From NCBI GenBank assembly GCA_023213315.1, contig JAKCPI010005108.1, positions 32,781 through 96,780 on the forward strand: 64,000 nt of DNA, given 5' to 3'. The position numbers and the translations under genes are program-made. The notes below the pieces were generated by a model that saw nothing but the letters and a program-made list of their open reading frames with translations, was not told where the DNA came from and made no database searches. Source of the DNA: Euborellia annulipes. Lineage: Eukaryota; Arthropoda; Insecta; Dermaptera; Anisolabididae. Every line of letters starts with the position of its first letter. Positions within the stretch are counted from its first letter, which is position 1. Positions 21,485 through 33,195 of the stretch are shown piece by piece.

Positions 21485-21672
21485 TAAGGGTAGTCTACCC
21501 GCCGCGAAAGCGTGGAGATCCTGGTTCGACTCCAGGAGGTGCAATTTTGCCCAATCTTAAGCACAAATATATCGCGCAAATGCTAACTTGAACGATATAT
21601 TGTCTGGCTAATGAACATTCTATTTGAGCATTGATTGAAAAAATTCTATACTTTTCAAACAAGGCTCTACCT
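21485..21672 (+). mobile_element. tRNA-derived SINE, second family (SINE2)
   Basis: The head GGTAGTCTACCCGCCGCGAA is followed by a perfect B box, GGTTCGACTCC, and a body 'gcccaatcttaagcaca ... gatatattg'. The same head and body occur at 42473-42662, so this is a dispersed family and not a tRNA gene. The arms do not form a normal acceptor stem. Confidence 0.8.
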
Positions 21673-21824
21673 ACATATGTAGTTAATAAATTAAATGAAT
21701 TTTATCGCCCGAACTTTAAAAATAAAGTAAAATCTTAAAGGGCCGGTCCACTTCTAGTCAACTAGCAAACTTAACCGACCGATAACAAATCATCGATCGA
21801 TATATAAAGGAATAATAATCTATA

Positions 21825-21935
21825 ACACCGGAGAGCCTGGCCGAAAAGAAGAATAACCACCAAGATCTTGGTCAACAAGCAAAATCAAACAACGCTGAAC
21901 CTCTGGATGGGTGACCCCGAAAAACAACTCCATCG
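21825..21935 (+). mobile_element. 5S rRNA-derived SINE fragment
   Basis: The block CAACGCTGAACCTCTGGATG followed by GGTGACCCCG resembles the 3' half of eukaryotic 5S rRNA (the 'gcuaagc... uuggaugggagaccg' internal promoter region). Related pieces occur at 30510-30604, 33538-33650, 34935-35030 and 57835-57895, each diverged. This points to a 5S-headed SINE and not to 5S genes. Confidence 0.6.
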
Positions 21936-22489
21936 ATTGCATTATTGAATAATAATAATTTATTTAATAAAACCAAGTTTGAAAATTATCGAAAAAAAAA
22001 ATTATTCTTGTCTTCTCTTAGAAAAATCGCTCCAGTTTATTATACAATGTTGAGATGTGTTTTGAATTCTTTCAATCCTACCACGCTATTGATATATAAA
22101 CATTGATGACAGCTAATCATAAATATCCTTGTTTAAAGAATATTAAAAAAGTTTTCAAAATATGTAAAGCACACCAATAATAATAAGAATGTGTTTATAA
22201 TCTATCACTCAAATAATCTTCATTTTATAAATTTGTCCCTGTCAAGGAAGAATGTCATTTCTAGATGAATAATTTTATATTTTAATCGAGATAAATGAAG
22301 CCAAGTTGGCTGACAGATTATAGGAAAATATAATGGAATAAAAAAAGTAAATAATAATATTTCTTTATATTAAAAAATAAATAAATAAATAATTGATAGA
22401 TTTAAAATTTGAACCTTAAGTTTTAGTTAAGTTACTGTAAGTATACATTTGTATGGTCATGGTTTGGTAGCAATTATCGCGATTACCAA

Positions 22490-23622
22490 TTACACTAGTT
22501 GACAAAAATGAACTTTTTTTTTTTCCCAAAAAAGAAGATTAGAAATTTTTGGGGTGTTTTTTTTGTTGAAATATATTTCTCTTTTCTTTTTTCTTTTCGG
22601 GCGGGGTTTGGGGGGGAGAGAGATATTGGGTTTGATTGGGGAGGGGCGGATGGTGTTTTTTTTGATTATATTTTTTTGGTCTTCCCGGAATCCTGGATAT
22701 TTGGACATATAAATTTTAAGTTTCTCCAATCGGAGGTCATTTAGACGTGCGCAAACGGCTTAATGTTTAAAAAATCGAAATTTTCAAGATTTTTTGCTTT
22801 GGTCCCTAATACAATTTTAGATATCCCTGAATGAAAAAAACATATATTTACGATATTCTATAGTTCTTTGGCTTTCTAAAAATCATTCATTCGTAAAAAT
22901 CCGTTCATTATTAACGAAATTATTAACAAAAACGTAGGCAAAGAAAAAACACAAGTATCTCACTGAACGAAAAAAATGGACCTCTTGTTCTTTTAGAAGT
23001 ATAAATAAAGATATCAGATTCAAAAAAATATTTTTTTTAATGATATATAATAAAGTTAGTGCCCGTAAACCTATGCTCCAAGAGAATACATTAGCTTCTC
23101 GTAGATAAGGTTCGCTTTTTAATTCAATTGAAGTCCATTTTTTTCGTCCAGTGAGTGTACTTGTGTTTTTTCTTTGCTTACGTTTTTGTTAAAAATTTCG
23201 TTAATAATGAACGGATTTTTACGAATGAATGATTTTGAAAGCCAAAGAACTATAGAATATCGTAAATATATGTTTTTTTCATTCAGGGATATCTAAAATT
23301 GTATTAGGGGTGACAAAGAAAAATCTTGAAAATTTCGATTTTAAAAATTAAGCGTTTGCGGCGTCGCCTCCGATTGGGATGAACTTATATGTATTCTAAC
23401 TATCTGCAGAATTTGACGGGGTGTCCCGTTAAAAATAATTTGAACATTCTACATAAAAGCGTTTTAGAGCCCATTTTCAATCAAAATCTATTTTGCTCTA
23501 TATCTCTAAAACTGTGCCTGATGGAAAAATTCTAACTACATATCTGAATTCAGAATGAAAAAATGCACTGGGTTCACTTATCAGATTTCTTGTGAAAAAA
23601 ACCTTGTCGACTAGTGTTATCG
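22490..23622. mobile_element. Palindromic DNA transposon about 1.13 kb, left arm corrupted
   Basis: The inner arms match well: 22745-22960 is the reverse complement of 23150-23370 (for instance CATATATTTACGATATTCTA against TAGAATATCGTAAATATATG). The outer ends are TTACACTAGTTGACAA and, inverted, ATAACACTAGTCGACAAGG. The right outer arm (23400-23615) is ordinary sequence. Its partner at 22500-22690 aligns only loosely and is full of T and G runs. No transposase remains between the arms. Confidence 0.7.
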
Positions 23623-23804
23623 GAAGCATATATTTTAAAAAAATTTCTCTAAGGACTGACAAATTTATACAAATTAGCCGGAAATATAAATAATCTGAAT
23701 TTGAAATATCGGGATTCAGTGTATAGTATAAGAGAAATAAAAAACACTAGTGTAACTTATTAAGCGTAAAAGTTAATTTTTAATAAGGGGAGTCCCGGGA
23801 ACAG

Positions 23805-24315
23805 CAGCCAGATGAAATAAAAAGTTTTATATTTAGTTGGCGATGTTTCGAGTACTAGTAGCACTCATCTTCAGGATGAGTATTTAGTTGTCGACGTTTC
23901 GAGTTCTCATCTTGAAGATGAGTGCTACTAGTACTCGAAACATCGAACACTACTAGTACTAGAACCACTCATTTTCAGGATGAGAACTCGAAACGTCGGC
24001 AACTAAATACTCATCCTGAAGATGAGTGCTACTTTATTTCACCTGGCTGCTGATCCCGATGCTGTTCGATGTTTCGAGTACTAGTAGCACTCATCTTCAG
24101 GATGAGTATTTAGTTGCCGACGTTTCGAGTTCTCATCCTGAAGATGAGTGCTACTAGTACTCGAAACATCGAACACTACTAGTACTAGAACCACTCATCT
24201 TCAGGATGAAAACTCGAAGCGTCGGCAACTAAATACTCATCCTGAAGATGAGTGCTACTAGTACTCGAAACATCGTCAACTAAATATAAAGCTTTTTATT
24301 TCAGCTGGCTGCTCT
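23805..24315. repeat. Array of inverted and direct hammerhead-like units
   Basis: The outer boundary is CAGCAGCCAGATGAAATAAA at the left and TTTATTTCAGCTGGCTGCT at the right. Inside, a unit of about 50 bp (CATCCTGAAGATGAG, a loop CTACTAGTACTC, then GAAACATCG or GAAACGTCGG) occurs at least eight times in alternating orientation. Each unit has CTGAAGA, one extra T, a GAGT/ACTC stem and GAAA, the hammerhead core order. Most read ACATC and not ACGTC after GAAA. The array folds on itself many times over. Confidence 0.75.
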
Positions 24316-24439
24316 TCTCGGGAAGACAACCGTCCGTTTCTTCTAATTAAATATGTATAGCCATTCGGCTCAAGAAATATTAATTTTTAATAAATATTTT
24401 GAAACTGATGACCTGGTGTTTTTAATTTCTCCTATATTC

Positions 24440-24575
24440 TCGTGTCTCAGGTCCCGGGTTCGGTTCCGGTCCCAAGCGTGAAAAATCTATTTCAATTAAA
24501 TTGGCGACCAATCATTTGAAATAAATAGGGTTGGGCCTTAGATCTCAAAAACGACTAAACAAATAAAAAATAAAT
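24440..24575 (+). mobile_element. tRNA-derived SINE, third family (SINE3b)
   Basis: B box GGGTTCGGTTCC, then CCCAAGCGTGAAAAATCTAT, a 'tttcaattaaattgg' segment, the palindromic AATCATTTGAAATAAATAGG, and a tail with AAAAACGACTAAAC and A-rich sequence. Copies of the body also occur at 25480-25605, 33960-34065, 36905-37030, 48500-48620, 58075-59160 and 62035-62195. Confidence 0.75.
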
Positions 24576-25251
24576 TTCTCCTATAAAGTACTAGAGGTCA
24601 TAGAGAAAAATTTCAAGAAATTCTCAACTCATTCACAGTTTTTAATTAAAGAAGTCTGAAGGAATAAATTGAAAGACCCGTTAGTTTGTCAGTTGGGTTG
24701 CCTATTTTCCAGCACATCTACACGAATTTATTTCTCCAACTTAGGGAAATTGAATCAAAAAGTAGTATTTAAAAGTCTAAGTACAAATTATTTTTCTTTT
24801 CTTATAAATGCGAAAGATAAAAGCTCTACTCTCTAAAAAAAAATTAACAACCCGACCGTGGTCCTGGAAGCAAAATTGAGTTCAAATAAATTTTATTTTG
24901 TTGGTATAAGAGACGCGTATAGAATTTATCTCACAGGTGTATAAAATTTAATTTCGATTTTCAAAGTTTTTTCCTAATCATATTTATTAGAAATAAAAAA
25001 CAATATCGAAATTGATAAGATTATCAAGATAAGTGTATTTTCTTAATAAATTTGCACTGAATGTATTTTTTTTTTTTTTTTTTTGCCATCGATTCCAATC
25101 TCTTTGTAAGAACAAACGATTCTCTTTCTCTTTTTCGGAGGTTATTTGAGATCTCGACACGAGAGAAAAGTAAATTGAATTATCTTCTAATAAAAGGTAA
25201 GCGGTCTACTTTAATTTGAAAATCAACTTGTGAACAAAAAAAATATTTTCG

Positions 25252-25470
25252 GGATTAGGGCTGTGCAAAATAATCGAATATTTACCGATTATTTTCTTGA
25301 AAAATAATCAATTTAAAAAATATAATCGATTATTTCTCATAATCGATTATGAAAAAGACCCGATTATTTCATTTAGTAGAATAAATGAAAAAATGAACTG
25401 ATTTGAGTCAAGAGGGAAAAATTTACCTAAAAAAAGGTCGAATGAAATGGATTTAATCGATTAATCGCAA
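25252..25470. repeat. hAT MITE of the AATCGATT type, incomplete
   Basis: Left end TTAGGGCTGTGCAAAATAAT followed by several AATCGATTAT palindromes. The right end is not visible before the SINE body at 25480. Confidence 0.6.
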
Positions 25471-25479
25471 TCATCCTGT

Positions 25480-25605
25480 CCCAGATGAAAAATTTATTTC
25501 AATTGAATTGGGCACAAATCAATTGAAATAAATTGGGACAATGTCTAAATGACCAGATGCCAAAAAAGATCTTATATAAATAAAAAAAAAAAAACACTAA
25601 ATGGC
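25480..25605 (+). repeat. SINE3b body
   Basis: Contains ATGAAAAATTTATTTCAATT, the 'caattgaaataaattggg' segment and an A-rich tail after AAAAAAGATCTTATATAAAT. The tRNA head is missing. Confidence 0.7.
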
Positions 25606-25723
25606 CCCAGTACCCGAAAATGCAAAATTAAAAAAAAAAATCATATTATATTAAAAAATTTGAAAAAAGTCGGTCATAAAAGTTGCTTTTTGCAGAAAAT
25701 GAAAATTTCACAAAACGTTTCTT

Positions 25724-25968
25724 CCTGAGTAAAAAGGATTAAAAATGATCGAGGGATTCGCAGGCCGGCAGTAGGTCTGCATAGTGAACCTTGAAGGGGA
25801 TACACACGCCCACACCAGGGACACACATTTTTCTTCAGGTCACTTTTGACCTACTGTGTGTATCCCTGGTGCGGGCGTGTGTATCCCTGTGTGTCCCTAA
25901 AGGTTCATTATGCTGACCTGCTGCAGGTGTGTGGATCGCTCGATCATTTTTAATCATTTTCACTCGGG
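25724..25968. mobile_element. Palindromic MITE (family F)
   Basis: Inverted arms from CCTGAGTAAAAAGGATTAAA to TTTAATCATTTTCACTCGGG, with the inner arms AGGGATACACACGCCCACAC and CGCGTGTGTATCCC-like sequence. A second copy is at 39858-40078. The 60-codon minus-strand frame through it comes from the CAC/GTG-rich arms and is not a gene. Confidence 0.75.
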
Positions 25969-26440
25969 TTTTTGGGAGATCAGTGGGGTTATCTAACAAA
26001 ATCAGGAAAAGTCTCAAAATCGACGAAAGTCAAAAGACTATTTTTTCGCTCTCTAGTTATAGGTAATCAAGAAGATTATATTATTTAAATAATAAAAACG
26101 TCAAAGTTAAAGTCTTCATTAGGACGTTGGATTGAGCAGGGCAATCAAAACGCAATAGATCGAAACGAAAAAAATTGCAAAAGAAATAAAAAATTTTATT
26201 AATCAATTTTTCTTAACTGTCTGAGACAATATCTTTCCCATTTAATTTAATCGAAACCTTTTTGAGTTAAGCGTAGTTTGTAATTAATAGAAAATAAGGT
26301 AACTACACTATTAAAAAAAAAAGAGAAATACACCAAAATATTAATATAACAATTTTTCGTGCATATTTGCATTTTTACTCCCCAGGAGTTGAGAATGTAA
26401 ATATTTGGTTAAAATATATTTATTAATTATTTTTACTTAC

Positions 26441-26498
26441 AAGATTAATGAAGTCGTCGGAAAAAACAATCGGCTGGCCAATCCCAATCGGAAGTCAT
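26441..26498 (-). CDS. Internal coding exon of an unidentified minus-strand gene
   Basis: A 58-nt block in unique sequence. On the minus strand it is preceded by TTTTCTTCTTGTTGCAG (pyrimidine tract plus AG) and followed by GTAAGTAAAAATAATT, a consensus donor. Only one frame is open: the one that takes one base from the previous exon, giving D-DFRLGLASRLFFPTTSLI, and leaves two bases for the next. Both candidate upstream exons (34470-34488 and 50984-51097) end with exactly one spare base, a G. The agreement in phase is the main support. I do not recognise the protein, and I could not find the next exon downstream. Confidence 0.5.
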
Positions 26499-28282
26499 CT
26501 GCAACAAGAAGAAAATATTTGATTAGAATCGTTTTGATTTAATTAAATTGATAAAGTTAAATAAACAAATTATAAAACAGATCAGATATAAATGTAAAAC
26601 GGAATGGCCAAGAAGCCAAACGAAAAAAATAATAAAAAGAAAAAACAGATCAGCAATTTTAGAAAAATACCAAATATTACTAGGAAGTCTGATTTTAGGA
26701 TCGTCGACTAAGTAATTTTAAAATAAAACAGTTTCGGCACTAACTTGTAAGTTAGATTTCCATTTATTATATTAATGACCCTGGTTTCTCGGGCCCACCA
26801 ACTCGAGGTTCCACCTTGCTTTTTTGGCATTGTTTCACTACAATGTAAGTAAATTTGTAGTCTTTGATTGAAAACTATTAGTTACTGACAAATAAAAACA
26901 TGGTAAATGAATAAAGCCATTTAAAGAGAGAAAAATTAGGTTAATAAATAAGTAAATTGGTTAATAATTTTGAAATTTTCTTTCAAATCAATAATTCATT
27001 TTTTTAAGAACAAAATCCATTATCACATAAAAACCTCCTAAATGATGAAAATGGATTTAAGTCTCCCCGGAACCCTTAAAAGGCCCAAGGCTTTTTTATG
27101 GGCTACGTAATTTTAAGCCATAAGCCTTTTTTATGTTCGTATATTTTCCACAGAATAAAATTAATTAGGATAGGCCTATTCGAATAAGTTGTTTAAATAT
27201 AATTAAAATGTTTTATGATTATAGTTCTAAATGAAGAAAAATAAAGGTTTTAAATACAAAAACGGTGCTAACATTTAAATCCTGATTAAAACTTTTGTTA
27301 ATTGTGATTTAAGATATAAGTCTTACAAATATGAATAATTTTGAAATTGTTTTTCTTGAATTTTTATAGAAGGGGTGTTTTCGGAAACTCAGAAATATTA
27401 TCTCTCCTTTAAAACTGTAAAGACTAAAAAATTAGGTAACAATAACAACTCGTTCCACTTTTTTTTTGTTTTGTCTAAAGAAGCATTTTTAAAACTGTAG
27501 GTGGTGTGTTTTGGGTGAAAAATTAGTTGAAAATATTGTATAAGATGATGGATGAGTCGAGGGAATAAGGTCTGAGTTCTCAATCCGATGTTATAAATGT
27601 ACTGCAATAGAACTATGTGGGTTGCATAACATTTTTTATTTTTTAATGTGAATTTCAAAAATTTGGAATCCACTTATCTAAAAGAGAGGGGAAAGGGCTT
27701 CCCTAAACCTCCACAAAATAAAAAAAAAAGGCGCAATTAACATATATTTAAAAAGAATAATATTTATTGGTGTTACATGTATATACATGTTTGGTGAGTG
27801 AGTGTATTTATTTTACTGGTGGATCCAATGTCCCCTGACTCTCCAAGGAATAAACTAGAGATCTTGGGTTTAATTTCCTGATTCAGGGAACGTTTAACAC
27901 GCCAGCAAAGTTTTATATTCATAAAATTTGTTAAATATTCCTATGACTAGTTAAGTCCTAATGGAAGTATTTATTATTTCATTCAAATATATAGGTCCAG
28001 AAAACTATTTAACAATAAATTTGGAAGCGAATCCGGCAGGAGAAGCTAATGAAGCAGGTGTCACGGATTATTATGAAAATTTTAAACGCCCAAAAAAAAG
28101 CAAAATTATTTTGGCTTAAATGGCATAAAAACCGAAGAGTCGGAAAAAATTTTGTTAGTCTTTTTAGGTATCTAGAAATTATTATAGTGTAGGCATCAAT
28201 ACTGAAAACCAAATTTATGGCAAAATTGGAACGGAAAACAATTGGAAAGTCTGGTAAAAGTGGGTGGTATACGTATCATAAT
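26499..28282. other. Presumed intron; no further features
   Basis: AT-rich sequence between the candidate exon and the MITE at 28283. A minus-strand frame at 27398-27673 is AT-driven and not protein-like. Nothing else recognised. Confidence 0.4.
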
Positions 28283-28473
28283 TAGGGGTGTTCAATTATG
28301 GAAAAAATAATCGATTAATCGATTATGGGATCCGGACAGACGACTTTTTTTAGGGGTGTTCGATTAAGGAAAAAAATAATCGATTATACATTTTCCATTT
28401 TTGCCTCTTGCGAAAATCATTTGACCTTTTTTTTGGAAAATAATCGATTAATCGATTATTTTGCACAGCCCTA
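28283..28473. mobile_element. hAT-type MITE with perfect 8-bp TSD, 191 bp
   Basis: Ends TAGGGGTGTTC and, inverted, TAGGGCTGTGCAAAATAATC; flanked by ATCATAAT at 28275-28282 and 28474-28481. It contains repeated AATCGATTAATCGATTAT palindromes and an internal second copy of the end (TTAGGGGTGTTCGATTA near 28352). This copy defines the family for the fragments at 6163 and 25252. Confidence 0.9.
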
Positions 28474-28505
28474 ATCATAATTACAAAATGTTAATTGAAA
28501 TTAAA

Positions 28506-28687
28506 TAATAAGAGATGAAAATGAGCAGGCAGCCAACGAAATGAAACTCTGTTTAGGAAACAGTTTCGGCTTTAATGAAATATCTGTCCATTTATCGAAT
28601 TTCATTAAAGCCGAAACTGTTTCCTAAACAGAGTTTCATTTCGTGGAGACTAACTACCTGGCTGCCTGCTCCTTTTCATCTCTTATT
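28506..28687. repeat. Near-perfect long inverted repeat (fold-back)
   Basis: Arms of about 75 bp: AATAAGAGATGAAAATGAGC through CAGGCAGCCA and on to 'ggaaacagtttcggctttaa' on the left, mirrored on the right down to CTTTTCATCTCTTATT, with a short loop near 28590. It carries the GGCAGCC end motif of the other fold-backs (33256, 55915) but no clear hammerhead core. Confidence 0.8.
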
Positions 28688-30509
28688 GTTTGAATACTAC
28701 AGCCTCTTTATGTTTTCAAATTTAATTTTTTAAACAATTCTCGTGTTTTTTAAGGTAGGCTATTATACCCCGTTCTAAGCAACAAAGATTACAAATCTAG
28801 ACTCAAAAAGAATTTTATTTATTACTTTATATTTGAATCACCATCCTACTAAAGTTGTATTATACTCCTTACTTTTAAAAGTACTGTTTTATACGCATCT
28901 AATTTAGTAAAATTCTTTCTTATTTAAATTAATTAATTCTATTGAATGAAAGAACTTTTTTACTACTTTAAAAAAAAAAGTTCAAATAACAAGAAACAAC
29001 AAAGTTTTTTTTTTGCCAGGATAAATATAACGTTAATTGAAATTTACTATGCAAATTGAATTAAATTAATCATCTCCAGGAAGAACCTTATCAAACTCTC
29101 GCCTCTACTTGCATGTAGGTTCCTATACATATGTAACTAGGGATATGGCACATATTATTAAGTTATTTAGCGAGTTGCGAATAATTTCGACAACGAAATA
29201 ACAAGCAAGCAGACATACTTTAAATTTACTTTCAATTTCTATTTATAAACGAAAGAAAAAAAAAATCGCTGACATAAAAAATCATTTTATAAACACATCA
29301 TTATTTTCATTAAATAACAAAACTGTATTTCGTGTTTGAATCAGAAAAAAAAACGATTTAATGGAATTAAATAAACGAATGAAAGGAATAAAAATGATTT
29401 GCTCTTTAATAATTTTATTCAATTCATTCAATAAGATTTTTTCAATGTTTTTTTTTTTCTTTAACATATTTCTATAGAAATTGGCATTTCTTTAATAAAT
29501 TCGCCAAATTAAAATCAGATATTTTCAAGCAGTGATTTTTTATATAGCCTACCATCAAAATATAAAATCTTTTTATAAAATAAGTAATTATAAAACAGAT
29601 GCCGAGTTTAATTAAGAATAAAAAATTATCTTAATGTTTTGTACTAATGTAATTAATTTAAAAATTTCTAAAACGATGTCTAAAGTCCGGATTCCTATGC
29701 AATTGTATATTCTACTTGCTAATATGTACGTCCCAGAAAACCAATTTTCAATCCTAATCAGGCCTCCTGGGCAGTATGGTTCAAATTTTATATTGCATAT
29801 TTTTGCATATTTGATGAATATTGTAAAAAGTTGCATATTTAAAACTTTTGCGTATTTTTATCATATTTCGGCTATTGTTTTATTTTATTTTAATCTTTTA
29901 ATACGTTTTGATCAATTTTAGTTGCCTTTCTTCAGGATAAATCGGTCGATACATTGACAATTGTATTAAATAAAGTGAAAAAAGAGAAATATATATATAT
30001 TTTTTTAAATTGCTTTCGATTTTAAATTAGTAGAAATCATAATTTATCTTTAATTAGAAGAAATAATATCACAAATACAACCTCACTACAAATTATCTAT
30101 TAAGTTAAAACAAGATAGAATTGTCCAATTATTTTGAGATGGATTGTGTATGAGTATTTTATATTTTGAAAAAAGGAATTTATGATTCTTAAACCAAGTA
30201 TAATTAATCTCTTATTCAAAAAAATTATCATGACTTTCAGGGATTGTAATATCCTCGACTTTAAATCTAACTAATCCGAGTTTAAATCTAGAGAGGGGGA
30301 TTTATATTCCAATCTCAACTATTATATCTATCCACAGGCCAAAATAAAAAAAAAAAAACTTAGATGAAAAAGTGTTGTTGAAATAACAAAAATTCAAATC
30401 ATGTCACTTATAAACGTATAGAATATTAAACAAAATCCATAAAAATGAAAAAATATATATAACCTATATTGTACGTAGACCTATTCATATATTTCCCTCA
30501 AAACTCCTT
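28688..30509. other. No gene seen
   Basis: Very AT-rich. The overlapping opposite-strand frames near 29612-29921 have low-complexity hydrophobic composition and are not convincing. No splice-flanked exon found. Confidence 0.45.
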
Positions 30510-30604
30510 TTAGAACAACAGTCACCACAATCGCTACGGTTAAGTGATGCTAAGCGCGACAAAACCTCGGATGGGTAACCCCCAGGAATCAGCGCTTGGG
30601 CTTA
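30510..30604 (+). repeat. 5S rRNA-derived SINE fragment
   Basis: GGTTAAGTGATGCTAAGCGC, then CCTCGGATGGGTAACCCCC and AATCAGCGCTTGGGC, resembling the internal control region of 5S rRNA. It directly abuts the family B copy at 30605. Confidence 0.6.
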
Positions 30605-30851
30605 TTTTCACGCCCACGGGAGGTGTTTGATTTAAATATAAAATTTCAGCCTTATAGCTCAATTCCTTCATGCTTAAAATTGAACACACACAGACAGACA
30701 CACAGACCATGTCGCGAAAACCACTTTTTTGGATTTAGGGGACCTCAAAACGTGTATATCCATCGAAATCTCGACATCGAATTTTTGACATGAATCCAAT
30801 ACTTTCTCTCTCTATATATTAACATATATACATAGGTAAGAGAAAGTAAAA
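30605..30851 (+). repeat. Family B repeat, 3' half
   Basis: Runs from 'tttaaatataaaatttcagc' through the CA tract, 'gaccatgtcgcgaaaaccac', 'gtgtatatccatcgaaatct' and the closing hairpin to GTAAGAGAAAGTAAAAA at 30851. Confidence 0.85.
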
Positions 30852-31653
30852 AACTAGTATGCATCAGAGAGAAGACATAAGCTTCTAGAGGTGGAGGTTT
30901 CGGGTTAGCTTCCCTTCCCAAGCGAAATTTTGTTTGTTTTTTTAAGTCTGTTCAAACTCCTAAAGAATTGGTATATTTATATTAAATAAATTCTAGTAAA
31001 GACCTATAATATTTATTTAGACCAAATAATTTAAAAAGATTTTTTTCACCTTCAGTTAGAGATTTAACTCAACCACAATGGATTACGAATATTGACTTTC
31101 TTCCGAGGAACAGATGGGCTTAAATAATAAAGAAAATTTCATTATATTTTTATTTATTAGAAATTTCCCCTCAAATGCACGATTCTTCATTAAAATATGT
31201 TTTTGTTTTTATAATTCTAATAACTTTTCTTTTATGAGCAAGAAGAGCTCGTTAGTAAAAAACCCTCGCTGAGGCTTAAAGCCCCTTTGACAAGCAACAG
31301 CAGGTAGCAACCAACTCCCGTGTCTGTCTTGTTTGCCCGTTGACCCTCAATTGGGCTTTTTTTTCTCTAAGCGGAGGGTTCGGATTAACAGGGATTCCCC
31401 CTTGTGAAGGTGAGATTAGAATTGCGTTGAAAAGAATGATGCTTTTCAAAGGTCTTTTCATGTATAAATATTCAAAAAGAGCAATTTTTTTTTTAGATTA
31501 TGGCAATTAATAAGTTAGGATTAATTAAAAAAATAATAAAACTTAGGACTATTATGGGTCTATTAATTAAAGATTAATAAACTTAATCAAGTTACGAAAG
31601 AAAATTTTATAATAAACACTAGGAAAAAGAAAGAACTTTTTGTAATTTTCTTG
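30852..31653. other. No confirmed gene; weak exon-like block near 31370
   Basis: Mostly AT-rich. At 31230-31450 the sequence is unique and more balanced. On the plus strand a pyrimidine-rich tract ending CTCTAAG at about 31371 and a GTGAGATTAG donor near 31409 could bound a 38-nt exon. I give it little weight. Confidence 0.25.
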
Positions 31654-31807
31654 TTGTAAGGAATAAAGAAAGAGCGAATGAAGCTATTTTTATTTCATAC
31701 TGTACCATCCATGGATGGTCGCAAATCTGACAGAAACGTCAGCTTGAAGTGCCTAATAAACGAAATAAAAATAGCTGCATTCGCTCTTTCTTTATTCCTT
31801 ACTACAA
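31654..31807. mobile_element. Fold-back element with a hammerhead-like core
   Basis: Arms TTGTAAGGAATAAAGAAAGA with GCGAATG, mirrored as CATTCGCTCTTTCTTTATTC. In the centre on the plus strand there is ATGGA, T, GGTC...GAC and then GAAACGTC at 31733-31740 followed by AGCTT. The first core box is damaged. Confidence 0.6.
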
Positions 31808-31889
31808 GACACTAATATAATTTTTCTAATATTTTTTATAAATTATATGCAGGAGCTAATCCAGGAAACAATTTAGGGATAGGGTAAAC

Positions 31890-32084
31890 TAGGGGATCTA
31901 GGGGGTGGGGCAGTGGGTGCAGCTAGCCCCGGGCGGCAGATATTAGGGGGCGGCAATTAAAGAAAGATTTACTAAAAAAAAAAAAAAGGGTAAAATGATA
32001 TGAATTTTGTATAGAAAATTTGAGGAGGGGCGGCAAATTAAATTTTGCCCCCCCCCCCCAAAAAATCTCGTAGTTCCGGCCCTG
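31890..32084. mobile_element. hAT-type MITE with perfect 8-bp TSD, 195 bp
   Basis: The right end, inverted, is CAGGGCCGGAACTACGAG; the left end is a diverged TAGGGGATCTAG. GGGTAAAC flanks both sides (31882-31889 and 32085-32092). The inside contains G- and A-runs and a GGGCGGCA repeat. Confidence 0.8.
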
Positions 32085-32092
32085 GGGTAAAC

Positions 32093-32926
32093 CACGAACC
32101 AATTGGATTATAAAGAAATTATTCACAAGCAAAAAGTTTCTAATATTAATGATTAGTTTAAGTTATCTAATGATGAGTCATGAATTCCTTTATAAATCCC
32201 CGATTTCTCCAAGATTTCAATTTAATCCTTGAATAAATTCAGCAGGAAATTAATGAAGGGCGCAAAAGGACCCCTATGGTAAAGTTGACAACAAAAAGGT
32301 CCTTAGGTTTCAAGGAGAGACAAAAAAAGAGTAACGCACTTCCTTCCCCCTTTGGTCAAATTCAAAACCGAGATTTGTAGAATGTTTAGTTGAGCTAATT
32401 GCTTCACATATTTCCTGTTGGGAGTTGGAGTTATAAAGTTATAGGAATGGAATTGAGAAAGGGGATGTGGGGGGAGGGGGGAGGAACCGAGAAAATTTGA
32501 AACAGGTCTGCGCGGCTGGTGGCGGTTTTCAAAAGGAAACAAACAATTAATTTAAATTAACAATTATTATGATTATACTTTGTTGTGTTTTAATGCTTCT
32601 TCTTTATAAGTTTACTAAATTATGAAGCATTAATTTTAATTCAAAAGGGTGATTGTGCTATTTATTTAAAGACAACCACAAAACAAACTAGAAAAAAGAG
32701 AACGAATGAATGGAATAAAAAAAAAAAGTAAAAAAAAGAGAAATATTAGATATTTATTCAAAAACTTCGAAGAGAGAAAACTCGATTAGAAAAGGAATTA
32801 ATTGGAAAGACAAATGGAAGATAGTGTACCAGGTAGATAGGAAATTAAAGGGAGTTGGTTAATGTATTGCTAATTTATCTTTTTGTTTTAGTCTGCTTCT
32901 TGTGATAGTCAAAAATAAATAAAACT
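32093..32926. other. No confirmed gene
   Basis: Includes a unique, GC-balanced stretch (32330-32540) that is open for 79 codons on the minus strand with proline-rich composition. No splice sites or family recognised. The remainder is AT-rich. Confidence 0.3.
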
Positions 32927-33195
32927 CAGTGGCGTAGTGAGCTTATCTCGCGCCCGGGGCACAATACCTTTTTAGCGCCCTCCCCTCCATTCGAAATCCA
33001 TATAATATTATATGTAAAATATACAAAATTATTATATTACACTGGCACTATATTTAAAATATATTTTCCAGAAATAAATTATAATCAAAATAAAAATTAT
33101 CCAGCATTTCTTTGTTTTGCGGACTATTTGGCGCCCTTTTGGGAGTAGCGCCCGGGGCATGATAACCCCCTTGCCCCCCCATCACTACGCCACTG
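32927..33195. mobile_element. hAT-type MITE with perfect 8-bp TSD, 269 bp
   Basis: The terminal repeats CAGTGGCGTAGTGA are identical at both ends (14 bp), followed by GCGCCCGGGGCA on both arms. ATAAAACT flanks it at 32919-32926 and 33196-33203. A second, reversed copy runs off the window end at 63929. Confidence 0.95.

Noticed and set aside
21488..21545. A tRNA gene, from the perfect B box
   Set aside because: The same head and body recur at 42473, the acceptor stem does not pair, and there is a SINE body behind it.
31371..31408. 38-nt plus-strand exon
   Set aside because: The acceptor and donor are acceptable, but the exon is tiny and on the opposite strand to the better-supported exons; nothing links to it.
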